This document shows positions 9,070 through 17,335 of a stretch of DNA of 64,000 nt, in pieces. The position numbers and the translations under genes are program-made. Positions within the stretch are counted from its first letter, which is position 1. Each line of letters begins with the position of its first letter. Below the pieces are notes generated by a model. The model was not told where the DNA came from. It made no database searches and saw only the letters and a program-made list of their open reading frames with translations. Origin of the DNA: Homoserinimonas sp. OAct 916 (GTDB taxonomy: Bacteria; Actinomycetota; Actinomycetes; Actinomycetales; Microbacteriaceae); NCBI RefSeq assembly GCF_003260275.1, contig NZ_QJHB01000008.1, positions 62,001-126,000 on the forward strand, read 5' to 3'.

Positions 9070-9117
9070 TCAGGACAGGGGCTCGGCGCGGCAACTAAGA
9101 AGTGTGCGGCGGGGCAT
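9070..9117 (-). other. Possible leucine leader peptide and attenuator upstream of leuC
   Basis: A 15-codon frame reading MPRRTLLSCRAEPLS has two adjacent CTT leucine codons, which are rare in this GC-rich DNA, and a third Leu near its stop. Its 3' half can pair with the following bases (GAGCC with GGCTC, inner CTGT with ACAG). This is the arrangement of a transcription attenuator, but the T-tract is weak and the assignment is speculative. Confidence 0.3.
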
Positions 9118-9221
9118 CACTTCAGAGTATCACCGCGGGCTGTGCCCGGCCGTGCGGGTGCGGCGCCGCGGTCGCCGCAGGCACGAATCGTGAAACGGAG
9201 CACCGGCGTACGGTAGTTCGC

Positions 9222-11360
9222 ATGCCAATCGAATCGGTGACCGCGCCCTTTGCCTCCCTGAACAGCTACATCGCCGTGCCACGGGTTGAGGGCCTTGCCC
9301 TCTCCCCCGACGGCACACGAGTCGTGCTCACCGTGGCCACGCTGAACCGCGAGCGCAACGCGTATGAGCGTGCACTCTGGCAGGTCTCGGCCGACGGATC
9401 GGGCACTCCCGTCAGGCTGACCCGCTCGGCCAAAGGAGAATCCGGTGCTGGGTTCACCGGTTCGGGCGATGTGCTGTTCGTGTCGGCACGCCCCGATGCC
9501 ACAGAGAAGAACGAAGACGGAGCCGCCCAGCTCTGGTTGTTGCCGGCTGCCGGCGGTGAAGCGCGGCCGATCACTCGCCTTGTCGGCGGGGTCACCCAGC
9601 TCGCCGCAACGGCGACCGAATCCGACACGATCGCGATCACGGCCGACCTCGTGCCGAGTGCGTCCGCGGGGCAGCGTTCCGAGGGGCAGCGTTCCGAGGG
9701 GCCGGGCCCTGAAGACTTAGAAACAGACGCAGCAATCCGCACGAAGCGCACCGACAAGAAGATCACTGCCATCCTGCACGAGAGTTACCCGGTGCGGTAT
9801 TGGGATCACGACCTCGGGCCCGCCACCCCGCACCTGTTCGCTCTCGAGCTCTCGGCTCTGGAGGAGGCAGTGGCAGCTGCCCCGGAACTCACAGACGCTG
9901 ACACGAACGCGACGACGCCGTATCCCGCCGAGCTTCCGCGCCCGAGAGACCTCACCCCCGGATCCGGCCGCTCGGGCGATTCCGCTGGGCAGGCACTGAC
10001 TCCAGACGGACACACCCTGATCGCAGCGCTGCGGGCGCAGGAGAAGAATTTCGGCCGATCCATACTCGTGTCGGTCGACGTTGAAACGGGTGCACACACG
10101 ACGCTGTTCGACGAAGAGAACACCGACTTCGAGAAACCGGCAGTCAGCCATAATGGGCTCAGCATCGCCTACCTGCGTTCGGCGTTCAGCACGCCCGATG
10201 GGCCAGCAGACCAGGAGGTCTGGGTCGCGGGAATCGACGGCGGTGACCCACGCCGGCTCGCAGACGGTTGGGACCGGTGGGCCACAGGGGTCGTCTTCGA
10301 TGCCGATGACAGCGCGTTGATCGCGACCGCCGATCAGGATGGCCGTGGCCCGGTGTTTCGCATTCCGCTTGCCGGGGGCACCCCCGAGCAGCTCACAGAC
10401 GACGAATTCACCTATACCGACGTCGCCGTCGATCGCGCAACCGGTGACTTGTGCGCATTGCGGTCCTCGTGGACGTCACCGCCGCATCCGGTCAGGATCC
10501 CGAGAACGGGCGCGATCACCCTGCTGGCGACTCCGGCACCGTTGCCGGCAGTACCCGGGTCGGTCACAGAGGTCGAGACGCGTGCCGGCGACGGCGCCCG
10601 GGTGCGCGGCTGGTTGTTGCTACCTGATGGAGCCTCAGCCGGGCATCCGGCGCCGATGTTGCTCTGGATCCACGGTGGCCCGTTGAACAGCTGGAACGCG
10701 TGGAGTTGGCGGTGGAACCCGCTGCTGGCCCTCGCCCGGGGATACGCGGTTCTGCTGCCCGACCCGGCACTCTCGACCGGGTATGGCCTTGATTTCATCG
10801 CCCGCGGCTGGAACGCCTGGGGTGACGCACCGTTCACCGACCTGATGGCGATCACGGATGCCGCCGAAAGTCGTTCCGACATCGATGCCGCCAGAACAGC
10901 GGCGATGGGTGGGTCATTCGGCGGGTACATGGCCAATTGGGTCGCCGGACACACCGACCGGTTTCGGGCGATCATCAGCCACGCCAGCCTGTGGGCGCTC
11001 GACCAGTTCGGGGGAACGACCGACAACTCGCACTACTGGCAGAGCATCTTCACACCGGAGGCTCTCGACACGAACTCACCGCATCACAGCGTGGCCGACA
11101 TCGTCACGCCCATGCTCGTCATCCACGGCGACCGCGACTACCGGGTGCCGATCGGCGAGAGCCTGCGGCTGTGGTCGGAGCTCGCCGCGCACCATGGCTC
11201 CCCCGACGGCCGAATGGATCACAAGTTTCTCTACTTCCCCGATGAGAACCATTGGGTGCTGAAGCCGCAGCACGCGGTGCTCTGGTATGAAACTGTGTTC
11301 GCGTTCCTTGACCAGCACGTGCACGGGGCCGCGTGGAAGCGCCCTGAACTGCTCGGCTGA
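9222..11360 (+). CDS. S9 family peptidase (acylaminoacyl-peptidase/prolyl-oligopeptidase type)
   Basis: Serine peptidase of 712 residues: an N-terminal beta-propeller (about 1-430) built of WD40-like blades with repeated LSPDGTRV, HNGLSIAYLRS and WDRWATGVVF patterns, then an alpha/beta hydrolase domain. The nucleophile is Ser565 in GGSFGGYM, the acid is Asp637 in HGDRDYRVP and the base is His677 in DENHWV. No signal peptide is seen, so it is probably cytosolic and trims oligopeptides. The ATG at 9222 is chosen because MPIESVTAPFASLNSYIAVPRVEG matches the usual domain start. Residues around 150-160 form a GQRSE repeat encoded by 15-bp tandem units. Confidence 0.92.
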   Translation: MPIESVTAPFASLNSYIAVPRVEGLALSPDGTRVVLTVATLNRERNAYERALWQVSADGSGTPVRLTRSAKGESGAGFTGSGDVLFVSARPDATEKNEDGAAQLWLLPAAGGEARPITRLVGGVTQLAATATESDTIAITADLVPSASAGQRSEGQRSEGPGPEDLETDAAIRTKRTDKKITAILHESYPVRYWDHDLGPATPHLFALELSALEEAVAAAPELTDADTNATTPYPAELPRPRDLTPGSGRSGDSAGQALTPDGHTLIAALRAQEKNFGRSILVSVDVETGAHTTLFDEENTDFEKPAVSHNGLSIAYLRSAFSTPDGPADQEVWVAGIDGGDPRRLADGWDRWATGVVFDADDSALIATADQDGRGPVFRIPLAGGTPEQLTDDEFTYTDVAVDRATGDLCALRSSWTSPPHPVRIPRTGAITLLATPAPLPAVPGSVTEVETRAGDGARVRGWLLLPDGASAGHPAPMLLWIHGGPLNSWNAWSWRWNPLLALARGYAVLLPDPALSTGYGLDFIARGWNAWGDAPFTDLMAITDAAESRSDIDAARTAAMGGSFGGYMANWVAGHTDRFRAIISHASLWALDQFGGTTDNSHYWQSIFTPEALDTNSPHHSVADIVTPMLVIHGDRDYRVPIGESLRLWSELAAHHGSPDGRMDHKFLYFPDENHWVLKPQHAVLWYETVFAFLDQHVHGAAWKRPELLG
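9668..9712. repeat. Tandem 15-bp repeat inside the S9 peptidase gene
   Basis: Two identical units ggggcagcgttccga followed by a diverged third. The array is in frame and encodes GQRSEGQRSEGPGPE in a propeller loop. Confidence 0.8.
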
Positions 11361-11445
11361 TTCGCTTCGGGTGGGGCACGTGCAGAACCGAGGGACCAGT
11401 GGTGTGCGAAGAGTTGGACTACCCATGACCCGGTAGCGTCGAAAC

Positions 11446-11862
11446 ATGGATGCCTGCAGCAGACTCGTCACAATCGTTGAACGACTGGGCTCCGAGACCT
11501 CCGACCCGAAGCGGTTCTTGCTGCAACTCGGAACCGACGCTGCCGGCATTCGCCGGGGTCCCCTGGGTTTCGTCGATCTGGCCCGCGGCGGTAAGAACCG
11601 CCTGCCGGGCGGCGGGGTGCGCGCGTTGGTCGACGACGACACGAATGGCCAGATTCGGCACTTCGTCGGCATCGCCACATCTGTCGCGCGGATCGGACCG
11701 CGCCTCACCCGGTGGCTGTCGATCGTTGTCGGCAAAGACGCCCCGTCTACTCCCGATGGCCGGCTCACCGATCTGGCGGTGGCGTTCGCGCACCGGCTGC
11801 TGTCCGGGGATCTGCCCGTGCCTGAAGCGGCAGCCTGGGTTCGCCGGAACATCTGTGACTAG
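11446..11862 (+). CDS. Hypothetical protein, 138 residues
   Basis: I do not recognise this protein. Base composition by codon position and the residue mix (hydrophobic blocks RLVTIVERLG, VRALVDDDTNGQIRHFVGIATSV and LTDLAVAFAHRLLSG) look like a real soluble, mostly helical protein, better than the overlapping frames. There is no signal peptide or membrane segment. The ribosome site before the ATG is weak. It follows the S9 peptidase gene on the same strand by 85 bases and converges on terC. Nothing nearby suggests a function. Confidence 0.5.
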   Translation: MDACSRLVTIVERLGSETSDPKRFLLQLGTDAAGIRRGPLGFVDLARGGKNRLPGGGVRALVDDDTNGQIRHFVGIATSVARIGPRLTRWLSIVVGKDAPSTPDGRLTDLAVAFAHRLLSGDLPVPEAAAWVRRNICD

Positions 11863-11958
11863 CCATGCGGTGGAGCGCGGCTGGGCATCCGCGTGGTGGG
11901 AAGCGGGTTCTCCGCTGTGGGACGTCGGCCGGTCAGACGGTTCGGGGCGTTGGACCGG

Positions 11959-12948
11959 TCACGAGATCGAGGCGCGCCGTGCGAGCACGCGCGAGCGGAT
12001 CAGGCTCGCGACGGTGGCCACGACCATGGTTCCGACGATCACCAACAGCGAGGCGAGCGTTCCGATGTCGGGCACCTGCGTGAACGGCTGACCGCCATTG
12101 ATGAACGGAACCTCGTTCTCGTGCAACGCATGCAACACCAACTTCACGCCGATGAAGGCAAGGATCACTCCGATGCCGTATTTCAGGTACACAAGGCGCT
12201 CGAGCAGGCCGCCGAGCATGAAGTAAAGCTGGCGCAGACCCATCAGCGCGAAGATGTTCGCGGTGAACACGATGAACGGACTCTGGGTGATACCGAAGAT
12301 CGCCGGAATGGAGTCGAGCGCAAACAGCAGGTCGGTTGAACCGATTGCGAGAAATACGATCAGCATCGGCGTGAAGAACTTCTTGCCGTCGATCACGGTG
12401 CGAACCTTCGAGCCGTCGTAGTCGGGCGAGATCGCGATGTGCCTCCTGAGAAAGGTGATCAGCTTGTTGTCCGAGTCGGGGGCGCTCTCCTTGCCGAACG
12501 TCTGATGGATGGCCGTGAACAGCAGGAACGCGCCGAAGATGTAGAAGATCCAGCTGAAACTCGCGATCAGCTGGGCGCCGAGCAGGATGAAGATGCCGCG
12601 CAGAATAAGGGCGATGATGATGCCCACCATCAGCACCTCCTGCTGGTAGTTCCGCGGCACCGCGAAGCGGGCCATGATGATCACGAACACGAACAGGTTG
12701 TCGATGCTCAGGCTGTACTCGGTCAACCAGCCAGCGAGGAACTGGGTGGAGATCTCCGCATCACCGACGAGGAACAGACTGAGCGCAAACAGCAGGGCGA
12801 GCACGACGTAGAAGCTGACCCAGAGGCTGGACTCGCGCAGGCTCGGAACGTGCGGCCGTTTCCAGACAATCAGCAGGTCGGCGACGAGAATCACGGTGAG
12901 CACGACGAAACTCGTGATCTCGAACCAGATGGGTAATGCCAGATGCAT
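11959..12948 (-). CDS. TerC family membrane protein, probable Mn2+ exporter
   Basis: Integral membrane protein of 329 residues with about nine hydrophobic segments. TerC family signatures are present: the acidic membrane motifs TEYSLSIDNLFVFVIIM and IGSTDLLFALDSIPAIFGIT, and LRQLYFMLGGLLERLVYLKYG. Family members Alx (E. coli) and MeeY/MeeF (Bacillus) export manganese, in part to load exoenzymes. That role is supported here by the Mn riboswitch in the leader. The ATG at 12948 gives the family N-terminus (PIWFEITSFVVL); the frame is open further upstream but runs through the riboswitch. Confidence 0.93.
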   Translation of the reverse strand: MHLALPIWFEITSFVVLTVILVADLLIVWKRPHVPSLRESSLWVSFYVVLALLFALSLFLVGDAEISTQFLAGWLTEYSLSIDNLFVFVIIMARFAVPRNYQQEVLMVGIIIALILRGIFILLGAQLIASFSWIFYIFGAFLLFTAIHQTFGKESAPDSDNKLITFLRRHIAISPDYDGSKVRTVIDGKKFFTPMLIVFLAIGSTDLLFALDSIPAIFGITQSPFIVFTANIFALMGLRQLYFMLGGLLERLVYLKYGIGVILAFIGVKLVLHALHENEVPFINGGQPFTQVPDIGTLASLLVIVGTMVVATVASLIRSRVLARRASIS

Positions 12949-12994
12949 TGTGGGGGTACTTTCCTTCGGGGCCGCCCGCGGGCGTGCGCAATTC

Positions 12995-13102
12995 CCGAAA
13001 GTCTCTCCCGCACCTGAAAAAATGTGCCCCCGTGCCCGGATCCGCATCGATGCAGATCGTCTTGACGACCACGGTGTGGTGGGATACTCCCCTTCGCTTC
13101 GG
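12995..13102 (-). promoter_or_regulatory. yybP-ykoY manganese riboswitch in the terC leader
   Basis: Read on the minus strand, the leader has the class hallmarks in order. These are the P1 5' strand CCGAAG, the L1 loop AAGGGGAGTA, a hairpin region with GTCGTCAAGACGAT, the second Mn-contacting loop GGAGAGAC, and the P1 3' strand CTTTCGG. A GC-rich GCCCGCGGGC palindrome and the ribosome site GAAGGAAAG lie between it and the ATG and could be the expression platform. In known members Mn2+ binding turns the downstream gene on. Recognised by eye; no covariance search was run. Confidence 0.75.
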
Positions 13103-13109
13103 CAAGGCT

Positions 13110-13163
13110 ACAGCACTGCGGCCCGATACAGTACTGAGGCCCAAGACAGGACTGAGATCGCCC
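13110..13163. repeat. Three 18-bp tandem units upstream of the terC riboswitch
   Basis: acagcactgcggcccgat, acagtactgaggcccaag and acaggactgagatcgccc, imperfect copies. They occupy the probable promoter region of the terC leader. With the riboswitch they account for most of the gap 12949-13332; the remainder shows nothing else I can name. Confidence 0.75.
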
Positions 13164-13332
13164 ACGGGACGGGTGTCGGCCGCAGGACTGTCTCCGGTTC
13201 CAACGCGGCGGAACCGCGCACCGGCGGGTTTCCCATCAGCGGCCGCAAGTTCTGGCTAGACTTGTAACGGCAATTACAGCGCGACGCGGGAGATCCTGCG
13301 CTCTGTCGCACGATCTTGGAGGAGACACCACC

Positions 13333-13503
13333 GTGAAGGTACCCGCGTTCATCATCGTGTTCGCTATTTTTTGTTTTGGCATCTGGATGATGGGTCATGC
13401 CTTCGAGGTCGAGGCCTTCCAGGCCGAGTACTTCCTGGGTGGCATCCTCGTGGTGTCACTGGCGATCGGGATCCCGGCGCACATCTTGGGCCGCACCGAA
13501 TAG
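13333..13503 (+). CDS. Small membrane protein, 56 residues
   Basis: GTG start with GGAGGAG nine bases upstream, ending in TAG at 13501-13503. The product has two hydrophobic helices (VPAFIIVFAIFCFGIWMMG and FLGGILVVSLAIGIPAHIL) separated by an acidic linker, so it would be a two-pass membrane peptide with a short polar C-terminus. I do not recognise a family. The strong ribosome site and the clean membrane topology are the reasons to call it a gene. It converges on the META-like lipoprotein gene. Confidence 0.6.
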   Translation: MKVPAFIIVFAIFCFGIWMMGHAFEVEAFQAEYFLGGILVVSLAIGIPAHILGRTE

Positions 13504-13585
13504 TTCCGGAGGCGCAGGCTTCCACGACCGGCTGGGTTTGGCACGACGCGGCTGTGCTCCCGCGCACGCTGGCTCGTACACTCTG

Positions 13586-14449
13586 TCAGCCACGGTCGAG
13601 CCGGCACAGCTCCGCGCCCGGCGCATCGAACAGCACCAGCTGACCGTCGGCGAATCCCGCGTAGGCCGCGGTCGATACCCACTCCGGCACGGGTGCGCCA
13701 TCGCAGCCAATGTCTGTCATCCCGCCGACCGTGGCCAGGAACCGGCCATTGTCGAGAGCCGTCCAACGCGTGAGCGTGCCGTTGCATCCGTCGGATGCTC
13801 GTGCATTCTGGTCTGCGCTGAATGTCACGTGTGGGTCTGTCGAATACTCCCCCACCGGCTTCCACGTTCCGAGTAGCGTGTCGATCGTTGCCGGGGTGAA
13901 CCCATCAGGGAGAGGCTGCGGTTGGAGGAGAGCCTGACGTGTCTGTTCGGTGACGATGGGTGGCTTCGCGTATTCATCCGCGAGGGTGGCGGACGGTTGC
14001 GGTGCACCGTCGATCGTGAGGGTCGCCACGGTGTGACCGGCGAAATCGAGCAACTGCCAACCGCCGGTATCGGCGCGAAACTCGGTTGCGTCATCCAACC
14101 AGGTAGCGGCAGGAGGCCGGATTGCGCCCGCCCCGCAGCCCATCGAGTAGCCGGTGGGTTCTGTAATGATCTGGGCGTCTGCAGCGGCCCATGCGTAGTC
14201 AATGCCTCCGCACGGGCGCCAGAGGATCATCACGTCGGCATCGATGCGCAGCCAGGTGTCTGCGGTCTCGCCGGCCGCACCCGTGACTCGCCAGAGGTTG
14301 ACGAGGCCGAGCGCTACCGATTCGTCGCCCGGCGCGGCAGACACCGTGTTCGAGCCGGGGTCGACCGGTGTGCTGCCGGTGCATCCGGAGAGTGTGCCGG
14401 TGGCGAGAACCAGCGATATGCCGAACAGAACCACACCGGTGAACCTCAT
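13586..14449 (-). CDS. Lipoprotein with META/HslJ-like domain
   Basis: The 287-residue protein begins with a signal peptide ending in the lipobox LSGC (Cys23), so it is probably anchored on the outer face of the membrane. The C-terminal third has the META (HslJ-like) pattern: LLGTWKPVG, PHVTFSADQNARASDGCNGTLTRW and TDIGCDGAPVPEW. The middle part resembles a second, more diverged copy. META domains are found in secreted stress and motility-linked lipoproteins; a specific role here is not shown. It lies downstream of the tRNA-Glu terminator on the same strand. Confidence 0.8.
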   Translation of the reverse strand: MRFTGVVLFGISLVLATGTLSGCTGSTPVDPGSNTVSAAPGDESVALGLVNLWRVTGAAGETADTWLRIDADVMILWRPCGGIDYAWAAADAQIITEPTGYSMGCGAGAIRPPAATWLDDATEFRADTGGWQLLDFAGHTVATLTIDGAPQPSATLADEYAKPPIVTEQTRQALLQPQPLPDGFTPATIDTLLGTWKPVGEYSTDPHVTFSADQNARASDGCNGTLTRWTALDNGRFLATVGGMTDIGCDGAPVPEWVSTAAYAGFADGQLVLFDAPGAELCRLDRG

Positions 14450-14487
14450 GGCTGAAGACTACTGTTCAGGGGCGTGTGAGCCGACGG

Positions 14488-14526
14488 AAAAAAGTCCGGC
14501 ACCTGAACATTTCCAGATGCCGGACT
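14488..14526 (-). terminator. Rho-independent terminator of tRNA-Glu
   Basis: On the minus strand, five bases after the tRNA 3' end, AGTCCGGCA and TGCCGGACT form a perfect 9-bp stem around a 16-base loop, followed directly by a run of six T. Classic intrinsic terminator. Confidence 0.9.
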
Positions 14527-14530
14527 GATG

Positions 14531-14603
14531 TGACCCCAACCGGATTTGAACCGGTGCTGCCGCCGTGAGAGGGCGGTGTCCTAGGCCGCTAAACGATGGG
14601 GCC
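14531..14603 (-). tRNA. tRNA-Glu (anticodon CUC)
   Basis: Read on the minus strand the 73-base molecule starts GGCCCCA and ends TGGGGTCA, giving a seven-pair acceptor stem with a G2-U71 wobble and discriminator A. The anticodon arm is CCGCC-CTCTCAC-GGCGG with anticodon CTC; the T arm carries GGTTCAAATCC. The 3' CCA is not encoded. It reads GAG, a frequent Glu codon in this genome. Confidence 0.96.
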
Positions 14604-14714
14604 GTTTGCGCAACTCATCGAGTATGCCACACCGAACGCGATGACACCAAACGCTGGGTCTCGCTGACACCACACACAGTTGCGGACGCGCGGAAATGAG
14701 GGTTAGCTCGCTAT

Positions 14715-15353
14715 ATGCGACTGACAAAACTTGAGCATTCGGCACTGGTCCTGGACGACTCCGGCAAGAAACTGATCATCGACCCCGGATCCTTCACGAC
14801 CCCGATCACCGAGTCTGCCGGCACCATCGCTGTGGTCATCACCCACGAGCATGCCGACCACTGGACTCCCGAGCAACTCCGCCGCATCCTGGACAAGAAC
14901 CCAGGCGCCGTCGTCTACGGACCCGCCGGGGTGGCTCAGGCCGCCCACGACTTTCCCGTGACAACAGTGGCGGCCGGCGACGCGGTGACGATCGGCCCGT
15001 TCGAGCTCCGATTCTTCGGCGGCAAGCACGCGGTGATCCACCCGTCCATGCCCGTGGTCGACAACGTCGGGGTTCTGGTCAACGGCGAGCTCTACTACGC
15101 CGGCGACTCCTTCACCGTGCCGGAAGGGGTCGAGGTGGACGCACTGGCGGTTCCGTCGGGCGCGCCCTGGCTGAAGATCAGCGAGGTGATGGACTACGTC
15201 GCCGAAGTGCGGCCCAGGCGCGCCTTCGCGGTGCATGAAATGCTGCTTTCCACCGCGGGCAAGACGCTCTCCAATGCGCGCATTCGCGAGGTGCTGGAAC
15301 GAAGTGGCGGAGAGTTCCTCGACCTGCAGCCGAACGACACGGTCGACCTGTAG
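14715..15353 (+). CDS. MBL-fold metal-dependent hydrolase
   Basis: Metallo-beta-lactamase-fold protein of 212 residues. The metal motif is THEHADHW near residue 45, followed by the GDAV/GPFELRFFGGKHA segment, the YAGDSF aspartate and the late VHEM histidine. It resembles the UPF0173/L-ascorbate-lactonase-like branch (short MBL proteins beginning with LTKLEHSALVL). Probably binds one or two Zn or Mn ions; substrate unknown. No signal peptide. It stands alone between the tRNA and the convergent paa operon. Confidence 0.85.
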   Translation: MRLTKLEHSALVLDDSGKKLIIDPGSFTTPITESAGTIAVVITHEHADHWTPEQLRRILDKNPGAVVYGPAGVAQAAHDFPVTTVAAGDAVTIGPFELRFFGGKHAVIHPSMPVVDNVGVLVNGELYYAGDSFTVPEGVEVDALAVPSGAPWLKISEVMDYVAEVRPRRAFAVHEMLLSTAGKTLSNARIREVLERSGGEFLDLQPNDTVDL

Positions 15354-15416
15354 TCACGCCGGGCCGGACGCACCCGGAACCGGATACCGGGATGTACCCG
15401 GGCGAGGCAACGAGTG

Positions 15417-16193
15417 TTACGAGCTTCGACCGGTGAAGTGTGGCGGGCGCTTGGCCTGGAACGCAGCGAAACCCTCCGCATAGTCGGGGGTGCTCGCCAG
15501 GTCGGCCTGGGCCACGTTCTCGCCGTGAATGCTCTGCCAGAGCCCGATTCGCTGGTCGCGCAGCTGGGCCACGAGCTTGCGGCTCTCGAGGAACGACTGG
15601 GTCGCACCCGCCGCCACCTGTCGCACGCGGCCCCGAGTGAACTCCAACAGGTCGTCGGCGGGCACCGCCCGGCTGAACAGGCCGGATGACACGGCCTCGG
15701 TTCCGCTGATCAGGTCGCCCGTGTAGATCAGGTCGAGTGCCCGGTGGGCTCCCAGCCGCTCGACGAACAATGAGTGGCCGCCCGAATCGAGCACAGCACC
15801 CAGTTTGGCGAACGGCGATCCGATCTTCGCGGTGTCGGCGAGATACACCACATCGGTGGCGATCAGCAGGCCGAGCCCCACCCCCAGGCAGGCGCCCTGG
15901 GCCGCGGCGAACGTCGGCGCGGGGAACGCGGCCATCCGCTTCATCGCTGGCATGACGGCGTTCTCGAGAAAGCCGCGCACGTCATTAGTGGCGGGGTCGA
16001 TCTGGGAGATGTTGCGTCCGGCGCAGAAGGCGCGACCCTCGCCGCGCAGCAGGAGCGCCCGCACGCCGGCCTGCTCGGCCTCGTCGTACGCCTCGCCCAA
16101 CTGGCGCAAACCGTCGTCGTCAATCGAATTCAACCGGTCGGGTGCATTCAGGGTGACCTCGGCGACATCCGCCTCGATGCTGAGTTCGATCAT
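15417..16193 (-). CDS. paaG: 2-(1,2-epoxy-1,2-dihydrophenyl)acetyl-CoA isomerase PaaG
   Basis: Crotonase-fold enzyme that would turn ring-1,2-epoxyphenylacetyl-CoA into oxepin-CoA. PaaG-type features are RAFCAGRNISQID (oxyanion loop), KIGSPFAKLGAVLDSGGHSLFVERLGAHRAL and the C-terminal DYAEGFAAFQAKRPPHFTGR, which parallels E. coli PaaG (REGVSAFLAKRSPQFTGK). Length 258. It is the last gene of paaABCDEG, 27 bases after paaE. The alternative, a generic enoyl-CoA hydratase, is less likely because a separate PaaF-type hydratase is encoded at 32.4 kb. Confidence 0.88.
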   Translation of the reverse strand: MIELSIEADVAEVTLNAPDRLNSIDDDGLRQLGEAYDEAEQAGVRALLLRGEGRAFCAGRNISQIDPATNDVRGFLENAVMPAMKRMAAFPAPTFAAAQGACLGVGLGLLIATDVVYLADTAKIGSPFAKLGAVLDSGGHSLFVERLGAHRALDLIYTGDLISGTEAVSSGLFSRAVPADDLLEFTRGRVRQVAAGATQSFLESRKLVAQLRDQRIGLWQSIHGENVAQADLASTPDYAEGFAAFQAKRPPHFTGRSS

Positions 16194-16220
16194 GGACGCG
16201 TCTCCTCCTGATGGTGTGCT

Positions 16221-17333
16221 CTAGGCATCGTAGTCGACGGTCACCGCGTCGGACACCGGATGCGACTGGCAGGTGAGGATGTACCCGGCTTCGACCTCGT
16301 CCGGTTCGAGCGCCCAGTTCTCGTCCATCGTCACCTCACCGTCGATGAGTTTGGCGCGGCAGGTTCCGCAGACCCCGCCTGCACAGGCGAACGGCACGTC
16401 GGGGCGCACCCGGAGCGCCGCGTTCAAGACGGTCTCCCTGGCGTTCACGGGGGTGGTCACCAACGCCGTGCGCCCATCGAGGGTGAAGGTGATCCTCTGG
16501 TTGGCGCCACCCGGATCTTCGACGACGCGGCGGCCGCGAGATCCCTCCACGGTGCCCGGATGACCGGTGGTGAACAGTTCGAAGTTGATCTCGGTCTGTG
16601 GCACCCCGGCTGCCTTCAGGGTGTCGCGGCACAACTGCACCAACTCGAACGGCCCGCACAGGAACCATTCGTCGACCTGGCTGGGGCGGATCAGTTCGGT
16701 CAGCAGGATCTGCAATTTTTCGTGATCGAGGCGACCGGAGAACACCGCAGCGCTCCGTGCTTCCCGAGAGAGCACGTGGTTCAACGAGAACCGTGCCGGG
16801 TAGCGGTCTTTCAGGTCGGCGAGTTCCTCGAGAAACATCACGTCCTGCGCCGTGCGGTTGGCGTAGACGAGGGTGAACCGGGAGCCGGGAGATTTTGCCA
16901 GAACGCTTCGTGCGAGCGCCATGATCGGCGTGATGCCGGAGCCGGCGGCGATCGCCACGTAGTGCTTCTGGTCGGCCAGATCGATGGTGGTGGTGAACGT
17001 GCCCTGCGGGATCATCACGTTCATCTGCATGCCGGCGGTCAGGGATTCCAGGGCCCAGGTGGAGAAGAGGCCTCCGAAATCCTTCTTGATGGCGATCCGC
17101 AGCTCCCCCGCCGTCTGCGCCGAACAGATGGAGTAGCTGCGCCGCAGCTCTTCTTCCTCGATCGTCGTGCGCAACGCCACGTACTGCCCGGGCAGGTAGC
17201 TGAAATCTTCGGCGAGCTCGTCGGGGATCTCGAAGACCACCTCGATCGCATCCTCGGTCAGTCGATTCACCCCGGTCACGGTCAGCGGGTGGAACAGCGC
17301 CCGGCGCCGGGCTGGCAACGTCGTGGTTGTCAT
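16221..17333 (-). CDS. paaE: Phenylacetyl-CoA epoxidase reductase subunit PaaE
   Basis: Electron donor of the epoxidase: takes NADPH electrons through FAD and a plant-type 2Fe-2S cluster to PaaA. The ferredoxin-reductase part has LRRSYSICS (FAD) and AAGSGITPIMALA (NAD(P)H); the C-terminal ferredoxin has CAGGVCGTC (CX4CX2C) plus the late cysteine in ILTCQSHP. The ATG at 17333, three bases after the paaD stop codon ends, gives 370 residues, the usual length. The open frame continues further upstream but only as a shadow of paaD. Confidence 0.95.
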   Translation of the reverse strand: MTTTTLPARRRALFHPLTVTGVNRLTEDAIEVVFEIPDELAEDFSYLPGQYVALRTTIEEEELRRSYSICSAQTAGELRIAIKKDFGGLFSTWALESLTAGMQMNVMIPQGTFTTTIDLADQKHYVAIAAGSGITPIMALARSVLAKSPGSRFTLVYANRTAQDVMFLEELADLKDRYPARFSLNHVLSREARSAAVFSGRLDHEKLQILLTELIRPSQVDEWFLCGPFELVQLCRDTLKAAGVPQTEINFELFTTGHPGTVEGSRGRRVVEDPGGANQRITFTLDGRTALVTTPVNARETVLNAALRVRPDVPFACAGGVCGTCRAKLIDGEVTMDENWALEPDEVEAGYILTCQSHPVSDAVTVDYDA

Positions 17334-17335
17334 CA

